Positions 42,540 to 55,053 of a stretch of DNA of 64,000 nt are shown here, in pieces (the first letter of the stretch is position 1; each line of letters begins with the position of its first letter). This stretch comes from Colocasia esculenta (Eukaryota > Streptophyta > Magnoliopsida > Alismatales > Araceae), in the NCBI GenBank assembly GCA_014218235.1, contig CM024757.1:148069371-148133370 (forward strand), read 5' to 3'. Below the pieces are notes generated by a model, which saw nothing but the letters and a program-made list of their open reading frames with translations, was not told the DNA's origin and ran no database searches. Both the position numbers and the translations under genes were made by a program.

Positions 42540-43343
42540 GTAACTCCGAATACCTATCTAGGGGTAGTACTTCTTAAGGTATAGCCCATTCCAAGGGTGA
42601 GCAAGCTCCTTACCCTTAGCGTTCACTAGCTTGTATGCATTGCCTGGATATACTTCTTTCATTACATACGACCTTTCCCAGTTTGGTTGGAGTTTCTAAT
42701 GGGGACCACCATGTTTTACAAAGATTCTTTTAAAGACCATTTCACTGACTTTGAATTTTCTCTCAATCACTTTCTTTTGGTAAAAATGTGTGAGTCTATT
42801 CTGATATGCTTTAGTGTGTTCTGTGGTAGCCAAACGCTTCTCATCTAAGAGCTCCAGTTGTGCAAAGAGCAACTCACGACGCTCATCGATTGACAAGTCC
42901 TTGTCAAGCTAGAATCTTAGTGAGTGGATGAGAATCTTATATGCTACTATAACATCCATTCCATAAGTGAGGGCGAACGGTGTTTTTCCCTATAGGAGTA
43001 CGGATTGAAGTGTGGTAGGCCCATAAAGCTTCTACAAGCTTGTTTGGCCAGTTCGAGAACTTATTAGTCTCACATGTCTTCTTTATGATCTTGATTAAAG
43101 TTTTACTTGTGGCCTCTGCTTGGCCATTACCTTGAGGATAATAAGGAGAGGAATGATGCAATGTAATGTTATACCTATTGTAGAGGTCTTGAAGCTCTTG
43201 AGAGATGAATTGAGGCCCATTGTTGGTGATGATGGTACTGGGGATGCCGAATCTGGTGATGATGTTCTTCATGATGAATTTGCATAGAGTTGTTGCCTTT
43301 ACTTCCGCATAAGGTTCAGCTTTCACCCACTTGGTGAAGTACT
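42540..43343 (-). pseudogene. G2 integrase, catalytic core and C-terminus
   Basis: KYFTKWVKAEPYAEVKATTL, IITRFGIPSTIITNNGPQFI, YYPQGNGQAEATSKTLIKII, KLVEALWAYHTSIRTPIGKN, then RRELLFAQLELLDEKRLATT and, down to about 42,540, AYKLVNAKGKELAHPWNGLY-like sequence. TNNGPQF holds the second catalytic position, where Asp is replaced by Asn (usually TDNGPQF). The N-terminus is separated by E5. Confidence 0.8.
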
Positions 43344-43554
43344 TGTTGTAGTGAGTATGTAAGATTTTGACTTATTTAGGGAGTTCGGATTGCCAAGGCT
43401 GTTGAACCACTCTCTATTTGTTCTTGTATTTTGGTGATAATAAAAATTATGATGTAACTTAAATTGAATATTGTTTCATCTGTGTCGCATCAATCTCATA
43501 GCAAAAGCTAAGTCTTTTAGATGCAATATATAGCGCACTAAAATGATAAATCGA

Positions 43555-44020
43555 TGTTTAATCAATATACATCGATTTCTGTTTAAAGTGCCAAAGTATC
43601 AAGCGCCGCACGATTGCTAAGAAGTCGATGGCATAACGATTTGATAGTGGCCATACGATTTCTTCTTTGAGCGTATTGATTTGATAAGAAGTCGTTCCCA
43701 TAACGATTTCATAAGTGACCGAAATGATTTTCCAAGAAGTCGATGCCATAACGTTTCATAAGTATTCGCAACGATTTCTTTAGAAGCCATAACGATTGCT
43801 AAGAAGTCGATGCCATAACGATTTCTTCTGTAAGCGCAATAATTTTCTAAGAAGTCGATGCCATAACGATTTCATAAGTATTCGCAACGATTCTTTAGAA
43901 GCCATAACGTTTTGTTAAGAAGTCGATGCCATAACGATTTCTTCTTTGAGCGCAGTGTTTTGGTAAGAAATTCCCATAACGATTTGTTAAGAAATCGTGC
44001 CCATAACGATTTCATAAGTC
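43555..44020 (+). repeat. U3 array of CATAACGATTT motifs in E5
   Basis: Repeated CCATAACGATTT, GAAGTCGATGCCATAACG and CGCAACGATTTC. In the LTR's own orientation this is the same motif as in E2 and E4. Confidence 0.75.
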
Positions 44021-44366
44021 ATGCTCATAAACAAAACATTTTCATGGATTCTGTTCAAACTCAGATGCCTTTATATTTCAAATATGCTTGGCGCTTAAAT
44101 GAAAAGTCAAATATCTTCTGACAAAAGCTGCATGCATATTTCAGAATCTTGTCAAAAAGATATGACCTACTATTTTCAGTATGTTAGCAGAAGCACAGTA
44201 CCATGCATCGTTTATCATAAAACACTCTTTGATGCTAACACTCTCTTCTATGCGAACAGACATCGAAGACCATCAGAGTCTGAGTAAGACAAATGAAGAG
44301 AAAGATCAGCAACGACTAGAAGAGCTCCAACGGATCTCTTCAACGGATCTATCTAAAGCTGCTCAA

Positions 44367-44374
44367 TATAAAAG
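44367..44374 (+). promoter_or_regulatory. TATA box of the E5 LTR
   Basis: TATAAAAG, downstream of the U3 array and upstream of the hairpin segment. Confidence 0.6.
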
Positions 44375-44892
44375 AGGAGCATTGCTGAAGATCAACAGAG
44401 CCTTTTCCTGAATATCCTTGAAGGAGTGTACATCTGTGAGAAGCAACTTCACGCACATACACTCAAGGAAAGAGAGAAAGAGCCCGAGCCAAGAAGAAGC
44501 AATCAAGCGTCTCAAGCTTCCAAGCTTTCAAGCATTCGAGCTTCTTTTCTCTCTTCTGTTTCTTCCGAGCTTATTGTATATCTGGGGAGAGTTTGGGACT
44601 GTGAGCTTTACATGAGTGTTCATCTTGTAAGGTCTCTCAGTCTGATCTTTCTAAGAAAGATCTGTGTCAGCTGTAGGACTGTATACAGTTGTTAACCCAG
44701 CTAGGGTTGGTGTCTAGCAGAACCTAATGGGGTTTGTACCAGTTGTCAACCCAGCTAGGGGTTTGTGTCTAGCAGAACCGCACTGGGGTTTGTTCCAGGA
44801 GGTTGGCTTCGTTACCTGTAAGAGAAGTGGGCTCCTTCTTGCCCGGAAAGAGAAGAGACCTGGTGGGGGATCCAGGGTGTTGTAAGGTCCAT

Positions 44893-44970
44893 AGGTGGGA
44901 CTGTACCTTGGTTTTTGTGAAATCCCAGATTGCTTGGGGACTGGACGTGGATTGGACTTCATGTGGGAAG
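44893..44970 (+). other. Hairpin string in the E5 leader
   Basis: AGGT/ACCT (44,893-44,908), CCCA/TGGG (44,924-44,938) and CTTC/GAAG (44,957-44,970). These are weaker versions of the E1 stems at the same places, next to the conserved GGGCCGAACCAGGATAAA phrase. Confidence 0.5.
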
Positions 44971-45166
44971 GGCCGAACCAGGATAAATCTCCTGTGTCCT
45001 TGTGTGATTGTTTATTTGCTTCCGCACTGCACTCTATCTACACTGAACTAACCAACCAAGCTTTCAATGTTATTTTTTCTGTGTTTAAGATTCTATATCA
45101 GATTTCAGAAAAACCTATTCACCCCCCCTCTAGGTTGGTTGCTGCCGTACTAAAAGGGCCAACAAG

Positions 45167-45176
45167 TGGTATCAGA
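45167..45176 (+). other. Primer binding site remnant of E5
   Basis: TGGTATCAGA follows the LTR end CCAACA; the next bases (CCAAG) already belong to the SINE-like sequence, so the site is truncated there. Confidence 0.65.
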
Positions 45177-45690
45177 CCAAGCCCCTTACCGTTGCACCAA
45201 AAGCTCGAGCTGGTAGTGAAGGCGGTAGCCAAATTTTAAGGCGGTAAGCGCAAAGCCCACGTCAACGCTGGGTCTGCATGAGGGGCTTCGCATAGGGTTT
45301 TACCCCTACGGCGGGTTGGGTTGCCGGCCCCGATGTCACTATGCTGCCCATAACAGCATAGTGGCAGCGATTCCCTAAGGGAGTCGATGGCAGTTAACCA
45401 CAAACTCCCCCCCAGCGGCACCCAGGGGAATCGAACCCGCAACTCGCTCTGATACCACTGTTGGACCAAGCCCCTTACCGTTGCACCAAAAAGCTCGAGC
45501 TGGTAGTGAAGGCGGTAGCCAAATCTTTTAAGGCGGAAGCGCAAAGCACCCGTCAACGCTGTGGTCTGCATGAGGGGCTTCGCATAGGGTTTTACCCCTA
45601 CGCGGGTGGGTTGCCGGCCGATGTCACTATGCTGCCCCATAACAGCATAGTGGCAGCGATTCCTAAGGGAGTCGATGGCAGTAACCAACA
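45172..45690 (-). repeat. tRNA-derived SINE, tandem copies
   Basis: On the minus strand TGGTGCAACGG (about 45,476-45,486) fits the pol III box A and GGTTCGATTCC (45,427-45,437) is a perfect box B, 40 nt apart. The unit is about 295 bp: one complete copy (45,195-45,490), one headless copy (45,490-45,690) and a third head at 45,172-45,195. Bodies match closely, with small indels. ORFs across it are not real. Confidence 0.6.
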
Positions 45691-46057
45691 AAGGCGACCA
45701 GTGATGTCGAAGGCCCACATAGCAAAAGGCCATGGGGAGGACATAGGGTGGAGTGAAGAGGATGGAGAATGGATTTTTTCGGCGTGCAGTTGGCACTTAA
45801 CACACCGACGGACATAGATAGAACAATCTGATTTTCTTGGTAAGCATTTGGCTATTTACGTGACCCCCACACACACCTGAATGTGCTTCCTCAACAACTT
45901 TCCAAATCTCATCATCATCCAGACATCTTAGTAAAACTTCGGTAAGACCTCTTCTGTAAAGAACATTGCCAACCATGGTGTACTTCGGGGACAGTCTCCT
46001 TATGGTTCTTTTGTCTTCATTAGTGGCTTCCTCGGAGTAATATTGATCTTTACAATA
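45691..46057 (-). pseudogene. G2 integrase N-terminus (zinc-binding part)
   Basis: Minus-strand CSIYVRRCVKCQLHAEKIHS (CxxC of the HHCC domain) and PWPFAMWAFDITG, which should run into the core at 43,343. The roughly 20 residues between are lost at the E5/SINE insertion. Confidence 0.7.
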
Positions 46058-46800
46058 TTAGAACCATGGTTTCTCCTCATCATCCAATTCTTCTTCTAAT
46101 TCTAAGAGCATGGTCTCTTTCTTCTTTTTCCTCTCTTCCTTCTTCAACATCTCCTCCTTGATCCAAAAGAAAACTGAGTTCTGAACAGCTAGGATGTGAC
46201 GTCGCTGGATGAGGATGCTGTCAAAATCCCCAGGATAAGAAATGTTGAGTGATAAGGCAAGAGTGGCAAGAGCATCTGCTAGAAGGTTTTGGTGGCGAGG
46301 CACATGGACGAAGATTAGCCTAGAGAATAGCTTAGAATATATGTTGAGGTGAGTTTTTGGTAAGGCTTGAACTTTTTATCGCATGTGCGATATTTGGTGA
46401 GCACTTGGCGGAGAATCAGTTGACTATCACCTACAATTCGCAGATGGGTGACACCATGGAAGTGTGCGACCTCAAGTTCGGCCAGCAAGGCTTCATATTC
46501 AGTCATGTTATTAGTGACAGAGAATGCTAGCTGAAAAGCGTGTGGAATGGTGACCCCTTCAAGTGATAGGAGAACAATCCCGATACCCTTCCCATGAGAA
46601 TTCAGAGCTCCATCAAAATGTAATGTCCACATAGGATTAGATTGGCTAAGGGACATTAATTCCTCATCTGGAAATTCTGAATGGATAGGATCAAATCGAG
46701 GGATAGGGTGATGAGCGAGATGTTCAGCTATAGCATAGCTTTGATTGATTTTTGCTGAATGTAGGTGATATCGAACTGAGATAGAAAGCTTTGCCAACAT
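46058..46800 (-). pseudogene. G2 second RNase H (archaeal-type, Tat lineage)
   Basis: LHFDGALNSHGKGIGIVLLS, NNMTEYEALLAELEVAHFHG and LRIVGDSQLILRQV carry the Asp, Glu and Asp of an RNase HI fold; MPRHQNLLADALATLALS after a frameshift near 46,305 is its end. It follows the ordinary RNase H, as in Tat/Ogre elements. Confidence 0.8.
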
Positions 46801-47310
46801 GCTAGCCTATCAGTGAGAATAGATTTTTAAAGGAGGAACTTGATAGGATTCATATGGGCTATAAGATGGACTTCGTGAGCAAGGAAGTAGTGCTTCAATT
46901 TCTGCACTACCCAGACAAGAGCGGCACATGTCTTCTCAATGGTTGTGTACCTCTGGTCACAGGGGTTGAGAAGCTTAGACAAGTAGCAAGCTGCATTTTC
47001 CTTACGTTCTTTATCCACTTGGGCAAGAACAGCTCCTACAGAGTCTTCAAGGATAGAGACATAGAGAATTAATGGTTTGCTTGGAGTCAGTGGCCTCAGG
47101 ACAGGAGGATTAGCCAGATACTTCTTTAATCTATCAAAGGCTGCCTAACACTTCTCATCCCAATGGAATTTGACTCCCAACTTAGTTAGGTCGTAGAAGG
47201 GTCTACGCCTCTGTGAATGTGGGAAACAAACTGACGAATAAATTGCAACCTCCCAATTAAACCTCAAACTTCCTTCAAATTCTCGGGAGGTGGCATTTAT
47301 CTTATTGCCT
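46801..47310 (-). pseudogene. G2 first RNase H and connection
   Basis: KENAACYLSKLLNPCDQRYT and TIEKTCAALVWVVQKLKHYF (47,018-46,827) are typical gypsy RNase H sequence. The upstream 290 bp is connection sequence broken by stops. Confidence 0.7.
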
Positions 47311-48311
47311 TCACCTATTAGGATTGATCTCGATATCCTTCTTGCTCACGATGAACCCTAGAAGTTTACTCGATGACACACCAAACACACATTTCTTGGG
47401 GTTCATTTTCAGTTGAAATTCTCTTGATCTTTGCAATACCTTAGTTAGATCCCCAGGATGCTCAACCAATGTTCTAGACTTAACGACCAAGTCATCCACA
47501 TACACTTCAATATAAATGTGAATCATGTCATGAAAGATGGCCATCATAGCTCTTTGGTAAGTAGCTCCAGTGTTTTTGAGTCTAAATGGCATGGCCACAT
47601 AGCAATATGTGCCCCAAGGTGTAGTGAATGATGTCTTTTATTGGTCCTCCTCAGTAGTTTGATCTGATTATACCATGAGAAGCCATCCAGAAAGGAGAGG
47701 GTTTCATACCCAGCCGTGTTATCAATTAGCACATCAATGTGAGGTTAGGGGAAATCATCTTTTGGACATGCGCGGTTAAGGTCCCAAAAGTCAATGCAAA
47801 TTCTGACTCTTTCGTCCTTTTTCATGAATGGGACAATGTTTTTCACCCAATTTGGACAAAGTATGACTCTAATGAACTTGGCTTTGTGGGGCTTGTCAAC
47901 CTCATCTTCCATTTTCAAAGCCATTTGAGGGTGGAAACGTCTTAACCACTGCTTAATGGCGATGGACCCTGGCTTAAGTGTAAGGTAATGTTCAACAAGC
48001 ACGGGGTCCAATCCTAGCATATCCTCATAGCTCCAAGCAAATGTGTCCTCATATTCTCTAAGAACCTCAATGATTGCCTCCTCTTCAGTTGGTGACAAGT
48101 TACTACTTATGAGGATGGTCCTAGGGTTTTCCTTGGTTCCCAGATTAACTTCTTTGGTGGTTTCTTCTACTGTGGCTGACAACTCATCAAATCTTCTAAC
48201 TCCACTTGCAAACGCATCAACCATGTCCTCAAACTCTTCATGCCCTTCTTCAATCGGGTCATTGTCATCCATGATTTCATATACTCCAAACCCATCATCA
48301 ATTAAGCACAA
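47311..48311 (-). pseudogene. G2 reverse transcriptase
   Basis: Three frames: TFAWSYEDMLGLDPVLVEHY, PFMKKDERVRICIDFWDLNR, CPKDDFP (48,311-47,745); DNTAGYETLSFLDGFSWYNQ (47,732-47,544); MPFRLKNTGATYQRAMMAIF and VYVDDLVVKS with the YVDD catalytic box (47,598-47,311). Stops and frameshifts separate them. Confidence 0.8.
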
Positions 48312-49709
48312 AGACTCCTCACATTCTACATCTCACAATAGAAAGGGCTCTTCAATGAATTCAAGGATTGTTAGACATGCCTTGCATCTATGGGCTAGAT
48401 CGGTCAAGAAGTGGTGAGGAACCCTCTTCCCCTTGGACTTCCTTTTTGGTACTACCCCCAGAGTCTCACTAACCTGACCTAGACTCCTACTACAACCACT
48501 AGAGCCTATAGAGGGAGATGGAGGAGGAGGAAAAATAGTAAAAAGGTCCCTGCATAGAGGGAGATGGGAGTCCCTGTGTGGAGGGAAAGACGAGGTCGGT
48601 CATTGGACTGGGGAGGAGTGGCCCATAGGTTGGGGCACACTCTAAGGAGAGATAAGAAGTCTCCTCAATGGAAACGATTGAAACAAACATTTGGAAATTG
48701 CCTTTTTTTTTAGAATTATTCAAATTTTTATGGTTTTTGCTTTTCATGAAAAGGAAATGAGGTGAAATTACAAGATTGGAGAATTGGGAGATGAGCGTAT
48801 GCTGATTGAAGGAGATTGTTGGACAAAGGGAGTTGAAGGGTGAGAGTCTGCTCAAGGGAATGTAGGGAGATTGTGAAACGGGGTGTGGAGCCCATGGAAT
48901 GCTAAGAGAAAGGAAAAGGGGCCACTTGGTGGCTTGAAGTAAAGTGAGTGCGATGCCCAAGGAAAAGAGGTCCACCTAGAGCCTGTCGACTGACAAGCCC
49001 TCTTCAATTGGAACATCTAGCTCCCCTTTGTCCATCTAGTCATTTAATAGCTGCCTCTTGCTTGTGATGGCTATCGACTTTTCTAGGAGGTCATGTATAA
49101 GGGGCAGCCATTCTCGGTCTGTTGGCATGAAGAATCAACTTAAAGATATAGCAATGTCATTCATGTCGAACCAACGGTACCATTCACACTCAGGATCACC
49201 CATTTTTCTTAGTTTCTGGGGTTTGAGGTTTTCTAGAGCTTTATATGTGGCCAGGGGTGCAATGTGGCGTGCAAACTAACGAGCATGCTCGTCTTGATAT
49301 GAGAGCTCATATGTGATAACTGAAGTGTGTTGTTCATCCCCTCGCTAGGGAGGCCCCCTCTTGAAGTGATGGTAGAGAGACCATGTGAGTGGTTGTCTGT
49401 CAGTTTTCATTGTTGACATCATTATTCCCCATGGTTTAGCTGGCACCGCCTTCTGCTCATAGTCTTCTTTTTTTGGCTTGTATCCCAGTCCTGCCCTAGG
49501 CCTTGTTTTCATGTCTGGTACTACCTTGGTCCTACCCTATAGGTATGCTCCCAACCCTTTGCCTGGATGATACCCCATCTTTAGCATGATTGCCAGCCCT
49601 TATCAGTCATGATCTTGCTTCTCTTCTGTGCAGTAATTGATGGTGTAATTAGAGGTGAATGTACTGGGTCTTGTCGTGTGCTGTACATGTCTAGTACTGA
49701 CATAAGCGG
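48312..49709 (-). other. G2 protease-RT linker
   Basis: About 1.4 kb with no recognisable domain. A 158-codon hydrophobic minus frame (48,975-48,499) looks like chance; short minus-strand pieces are probably decayed linker. Confidence 0.45.
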
Positions 49710-50153
49710 CTAGTTTCCTGGCGAGATGGAAGAGATAGACCTGTCAGACATAGCGTCCACCTCCAGGATCATTGGTTTGCTTGTGACTTTGACGACCCGG
49801 CCCTTATATGGAAATTTGAGATATTGATGTATAGTGGAGGTGACGGCGCCAAGTGCTTGGATGTATGGCCTACCTAATATCATTCGGAAGCTTAGGCCCA
49901 TGTCCAGTATGTGGAAATCAATTTCAGTTGTAGAGGGACCCAAACCCACCTTCAGTGTAACCACTCTTTTTGGCGGCCTACTAGTGTTGTCGTAGGCTAT
50001 GACTGTGATTGAGGAGGGCCCAACTGACTCCAATGCTACCCCACACAAGTTCAATGTGTCCAAGGAGACCACATTGATGGAAGCTCCAGTGTCCACTAAG
50101 CATTGAGACATGCGGGTTCCATGACTTTGACTGTTAAGCACAAGGCATACCAT
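49710..50153 (-). pseudogene. G2 retropepsin
   Basis: CLVDTGASINVVSLDTLNLC has the DTG active site; SSITVIAYDNTSRPPKRVVT and MGLSFRMILGRPYIQALGAV are the flap and C-terminal hydrophobic part of a gypsy aspartic protease. The start Met is only the first in frame; the domain is joined to gag upstream. Confidence 0.75.
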
Positions 50154-50516
50154 TGGGCTTCCATAGATGCTAATTCATGTTCGTGGAATTCCATGGCCAG
50201 ATGTCGACTTGTGGGGGTTACGACCGAGGTGATTTTATTGACTGGTAGGTCTTCATTTACCATCACTTTCTATAAGCACTGCATCAGAGCTTCTTGATGT
50301 ACCGACGACCTTTTGATCAATTCCAGAATAGAGATCCTCGCCGGGATTTTGTCTAAGTGCTTTCACAAATCATATTGAGTCTGAAGGATGGACTCTTCTG
50401 TTGGGACTTCTTCCTCTTGCTACTGGGGTGCTTGATCCTGGCTCTGAGGAAAATATATTTTGAAAATACGCCCACTCCGGAGCACCAAAGTTTCCTCAGA
50501 CTCATCTCTCGCTATA
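50154..50516 (-). other. G2 gag-protease junction, truncated
   Basis: No clear domain. Ends at CTATA (50,512-50,516) beside the Tekay LTR, which is the left copy of its target site. Confidence 0.45.
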
Positions 50517-53400
50517 TGTAACGCCCCGACGTGGAATATCGGAGCGAGCTATAGTTAAATATATAGTATAGAGCGTAAAAATAGATATCAAACCATTGCA
50601 CAATTTGAATAATGTCAAATGAACCAACTATATTGATAATTCCAGTGATCTACAATACATCCACCGATTTAGAGCCAAAACTATGGGCTGCATAAAACAA
50701 ACAAACTAACTAATACTAAAATATCTGGATGACATCACATCAGGTCGCTCTTATGTTTGCTCATCCCCATCCTCAAGCGTGTGGTATTCTCCATCAAACT
50801 CTCTTGAAACACATATAACAAATAGCACAGGATGAGAGATAACGCCCAGTAGGACAAAATATCTCGAAAACAGGCATGTTTTAAGTGATTAATATATGGA
50901 TAACATAATAACTAGAGAGAATGATCAGGAGATTAATAGCACATGGTATCAAGAGAACAATAGTACTTATCAAAAAGAATATAGCACAACTAGCAAGTTA
51001 AAGGAATGGCCATATCACGAGATAGAACGTCACGATAGTATGATAGCACACTAGACAAGATAACAATTTTGATCGTCTTCAGATTATCGTGATAACTAGC
51101 ACTAGAGTGTAATGTTGAACACTCTAATCAATAAACTCCCATGGGCACTAGCACTTTCAGGCGCACCTCCCAGGACCAGATCGGGTCCTTAAAAATGTTG
51201 TCTGGCATTGATCATGTTTTTATCTTTAGACAATCAGTCAAATGGCCATAGAGAGCACGAAGAATAGATAAGAATGATTAAAGAATAGATGAGAGTATAA
51301 AGAATGTGAATAGATGAGCGAGTAGAGTATAGGTGAGAATGACAGGTCAAGGCACATAAAACGACGTTAAAACAGGCGATAGTAACAGTTGCACAACACA
51401 CATAGCTGTGTGCTTGCAGTCTAGTAGAATTCACTAACCGGCCACTGGTCGTGCTACGAACACAGTCCAGAGGTCCAGTATGATCTCAAGGTAAAAGAGA
51501 AATCTAAGGCCATTGGATCATGCCAATCCCTAAGAGTAAAATAGGTATTGATGGTACAACCTGCTCATCGACAATGGATGTCCGCCAAAGCCAAGGGGTC
51601 TTACAGAGGCCTTCATAAGGATTACCTAGTCCAGTTAGGAGTATTCCCAACGGAGAGTCCATCCAAGTCAAGAAAAGTGTGTATAAAAAAATTGTCTGTC
51701 TTGCCTTGAGTGCTCGAAGGCAGAGGGGCACGATAATGGTATCTGAATCGGGCAAATAAAACAAAGACAAGTTCATTTAAAATAACAGGAAAATTCACAT
51801 GAATATTTGCAATTAATTACCAGATATATTATGGAGATGGTTTCTGTAAGGTCTCATGGGAAAATTCAATATTTGGTGTGTGCATATAAGAGAAAATCAA
51901 AGATAGCATATGAGAGTCATGAACATATCTTTTAAATAAGAAAATCATGTAGATATTATTAAAAGTTCATTAACATGATGTCACTGTTAGCCATAGAGCA
52001 TTATGAAGGCTTAACCATGATTAAAAAGCATGGATTATTACAGTTTCTAGAAATACATAGAGAATCATGATGTTGGTACCCGTCGCATTCAAATCGCGAT
52101 GGTTAGGTCTTTCGCGTTCAAGAAAATCGATGTAACCCATCGACTCCCGAATCGAAACGCGACGTGTTGTCTGGTCGCAGTCAAGGCAAACATTATAGAG
52201 GTCTAGATTAGATAGGAAGAACGTGACACAGGGTACCGTCACATTTAGAACGTGCCACAATCCTGTGTCGTGACCCGGTTGAGAATGTGACTGATCAGGC
52301 CATCGCGTTCTCAAGGGTCCAGCCCGAACTCCAAAAGGGGATTAAAGCTCCTTGGATTGTGGTTCAGTCTTCCAAAGGCTTGATATAGGGGCTTTTATAA
52401 TTAAATATCAATCATATATGAGATGAAAAATTATGAAATCAATTTTAACAAAACTAGACTTGCAGGAGGATCAACAATAAAATAGTAATTGATTTAAATT
52501 GGCATGAGCATGCTATGAACATGTTACTTCACGATGACCCAAAATCTGACACAATGGACATGGATTAATAAATTTGAACAACATGCATGATAGAAATTGG
52601 GAAAAATAGTATCAATGGATTCAAGAATCGAGTACAATCTATAGTAAAAATCTCAAACCACGATATAAGGAGTAGACATGGATTGAAAGGAAACATGAAG
52701 GGGTCAGATATAAGTTCTTAACAAATCTTTGGGCATGAAATACTCTTAAACGACGTGATAGAAATTGGAGAAAATATGAGGCTTTTGTTATTGGGATCAT
52801 GGACTATGTAGGAATGAGTTTAATTAACTTTTTCTTGAGAGATTACCTACCTTTGAGGGCTTTAGGATCCTAGGGTATGAACACGAAGAAGCTCCTTTCA
52901 AGCCTCCTCCTTCATGGATTCCTCATCCAATAGCCTTTCCTCCACGTTCTCCAGGTTCTAGGAGATCAATAGGGTTGGCCAAGAACGAGATTAGGGTGTA
53001 TTTGTATGTTTAGGGTTGAAAAGTCTTCTAAACTCTTACTCTTCCTCCAACTCCGAATTTTCCATATTTATCTTATTTTTTCCTTGCATATATCCTTCTA
53101 TTGGCTTGGGGTGGCTCTAATTCCATAGCCAACAAGTTAGGATAGTGTTAGGACTCTATTTTGGATATTTATGAGTCTTATTAGTGATTAACTTGACCCT
53201 TTTTAATTTATTAATAATTTTGTTACGAATGTTGACCTATTTATCTCAAACCCATCAATTGGACTCTTGCTTTTGGCCTATTAACTCATGTATGAACCAT
53301 TTAGGAAAGTCCATCACTTATTTTTTCTAATAGGTTTAATTAATTCATATTTATTTTATTTAACTTTATTTATCAAATTTAAAATTTGATAGTTGCTACA
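50517..53400 (-). repeat. 3' LTR of a Tekay-type gypsy element
   Basis: Minus-strand TGTAGCAACTATC...GGGGCGTTACA, 2,884 bp, with TGTA/TACA ends. The GGGGCGTTACA end is common in Tekay/Del LTRs. No ORF in it is convincing. The pol end lies just upstream (53,401 on). Confidence 0.8.
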
Positions 53401-55053
53401 TTCACCTTCTCTTAAAAAGAATTTGGATCCAAATCCATATGATCATACGAGGAAGAATGTCTTACCGAATAGATTCGGATAGTTCGTCTCATGGTTGATT
53501 CTGGTTCCCACGTGGCTTCTTCTACTCCATGATTGTTCCAAAGTATTTTTACCACATGTATGGGTCGATTTCAAGTTTTTCTACCTTCTTCCCAATATTT
53601 TAATGGGCTCCTCTTCATAGGTCATATCCTTGTGCAAGACTATAAGTCGTAGCATATCACATGAGAAGGGTCGTACACATACTTCCTCAGCATAGACACA
53701 TGAAAGACATTGTGTACGGTGGAGTATGTGTGGAGGTAATGCTAGACGATATGTCACTTCACCGACTCTCTCGAGTACTTCAAAAGGACTGATGAACCTT
53801 GGCTTAACTTGCCTTTGATTCCAAACCTTTGAATCCCTCGGGTTGGGGATACCTTGAGTAGCACATGATCTCCGACCTTAAACTCTAGGTCTCTTCTTCT
53901 TTTATCTGCATAGCGCATTTGCCTATATTGAGCTATTTTGATTATATCTTTAATGAGTTGAATATCTATGTTGGTGTCTTACACTAAATTGGGTCCCAAC
54001 CATTATTGTTCACCAAACTCATTCTAGTATACTGGTGACCTATAGCTTCTACTATACAGTGCTTCAAATGGTGCCATCTTGATACTTGGTAATTGTTGTT
54101 GTATGCAAACTCCATCAATGATAGTTGCTCATTCCAATATCCTTCGAAGTCTATAGTACAAGCTCGCAACATGTCTTCCACGATCTGGTTCTTCCTTTTG
54201 TTCTGCCCATCAATCTGTGGGTGGAAAGTAAACTAAAATTGTGTTTACTACCAAGTGCAGCTTGAAGTCCTTTCCAAAAGTGAGAGGTAAACCTTGGTTC
54301 ACGATCAGAGACTATGGATGCAGCAACTCCATGTAATCTCACAATTTCCTTTATGTACAATGCGACCAACATGTTCACACTTCAGGTACTCTTGATTGCT
54401 AAGAAGTGTGCAGACTTGGTTAGTTAGTCTACTATGACCCAAATAACATCGAGTTCACCACGGGTTCGTGGTAAACCCATGATGAAGTCCATGCCAATGC
54501 ATTCCCACTTCCATTCTAGTATGTCAAGGGGTTTGAATACACCAACAGGACATCGGTGCTCCGCCTTGAATTGTTGACAAGTGAGGTAGTGCACAGGATG
54601 CTCAGCTACCTCACGCTTCATGTTAGGCCATCAGAATGTTCTTTTCATGTCTTGGTACATCTTGGTTGCACCTGGGTGGATAGTGTACTTGTTCTTGTGA
54701 GCTTCATCCATCAGCCTTCTCTTCAGTTCTTCATTGTCAGGCACATAGGTCTTACCATGAAATGGTAATCTTCCATCCTCAGGATGGAGAAATCTAGTCT
54801 ATCTGCTATGGTTTCCCTAACACAAATCAAGAATGGATCATTTGCTTGTTGATCTAGGATCTTGACAAAAAATGTGGTTGTATCCTGAGGTTAGCAACCA
54901 GTACATGATCTCCTTTGCTGAATATTTATGTCTAGTCTGGCGAATTACTCTAGCAATTGCATCTCGCCCATAACTAAAAAAGACAAGGATGCCACAGGTT
55001 TCCTACTAAGTGCATCAGCTACAGCATTACCCTTACCAAGGTGATATTGAATG
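53401..55053 (-). pseudogene. Tekay-type chromovirus pol 3' end with chromodomain
   Basis: Minus-strand order: YHLGKGNAVADALSRKP (end of RNase H), NKYTIHPGATKMYQDMKRTF (zinc-binding), YLTCQQFKAEHRCPVGVFKP, WKWECIGMDFIMGLPRTRGE, LHGVAASIVSDREPRFTSHF (integrase core), DLEFKVGDHVLLKVSPTRGI, then VVKILWNNHGVEEATWEPES, a chromodomain signature. Stops and frameshifts throughout. The chromodomain places it in the Del/Tekay chromoviruses, which target heterochromatin. The 5' part is cut by the LINE at 55,054. Confidence 0.85.

Larger units (their letters stand above)
43344..45164 (+). repeat. Plus-strand copia LTR E5 inserted in the G2 integrase
   Basis: TGTTGTAG...GGGCCAACA, 1,821 bp, followed by a tRNA-iMet-type primer site. 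It carries a CATAACGATTT array (43,555-44,020), a TATA box (44,367-44,374) and leader hairpins (44,893-44,970). No internal coding region follows, so it is a near-solo LTR. The expected right-hand copy of the flanking GTACT was not seen. Confidence 0.75.
42311..50516 (-). mobile_element. Tat-type Ty3/gypsy element G2 (pol), interrupted by E5 and SINE
   Basis: On the minus strand: protease (50,153-49,710), linker, RT (48,311-47,311), RNase H (about 47,020), a second RNase H (46,800-46,058), integrase (45,900-45,691 and 43,343-42,540). A second, archaeal-type RNase H after the ordinary one is the mark of the Tat lineage. The gag end is cut by the Tekay LTR at 50,517. The downstream part continues left of E1. 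Confidence 0.8.

Noticed and set aside
45420..45490. A functional tRNA gene
   Set aside because: Boxes A and B are good, but no cloverleaf with paired acceptor stem and anticodon arm can be drawn; a SINE head is the better reading.
45236..45817. ORFs of 186 and 118 codons on both strands
   Set aside because: They are read through tandem SINE copies; repeated peptide blocks follow from the DNA repeat.
48499..48975. 158-codon hydrophobic minus ORF
   Set aside because: No domain, Ser/Leu/Pro-rich, sits in the protease-RT linker; most likely chance.
50517..53400. Host genes within the 2.9 kb Tekay LTR
   Set aside because: Short frames (62-97 codons) without domains; the boundaries and pol context show it is an LTR.
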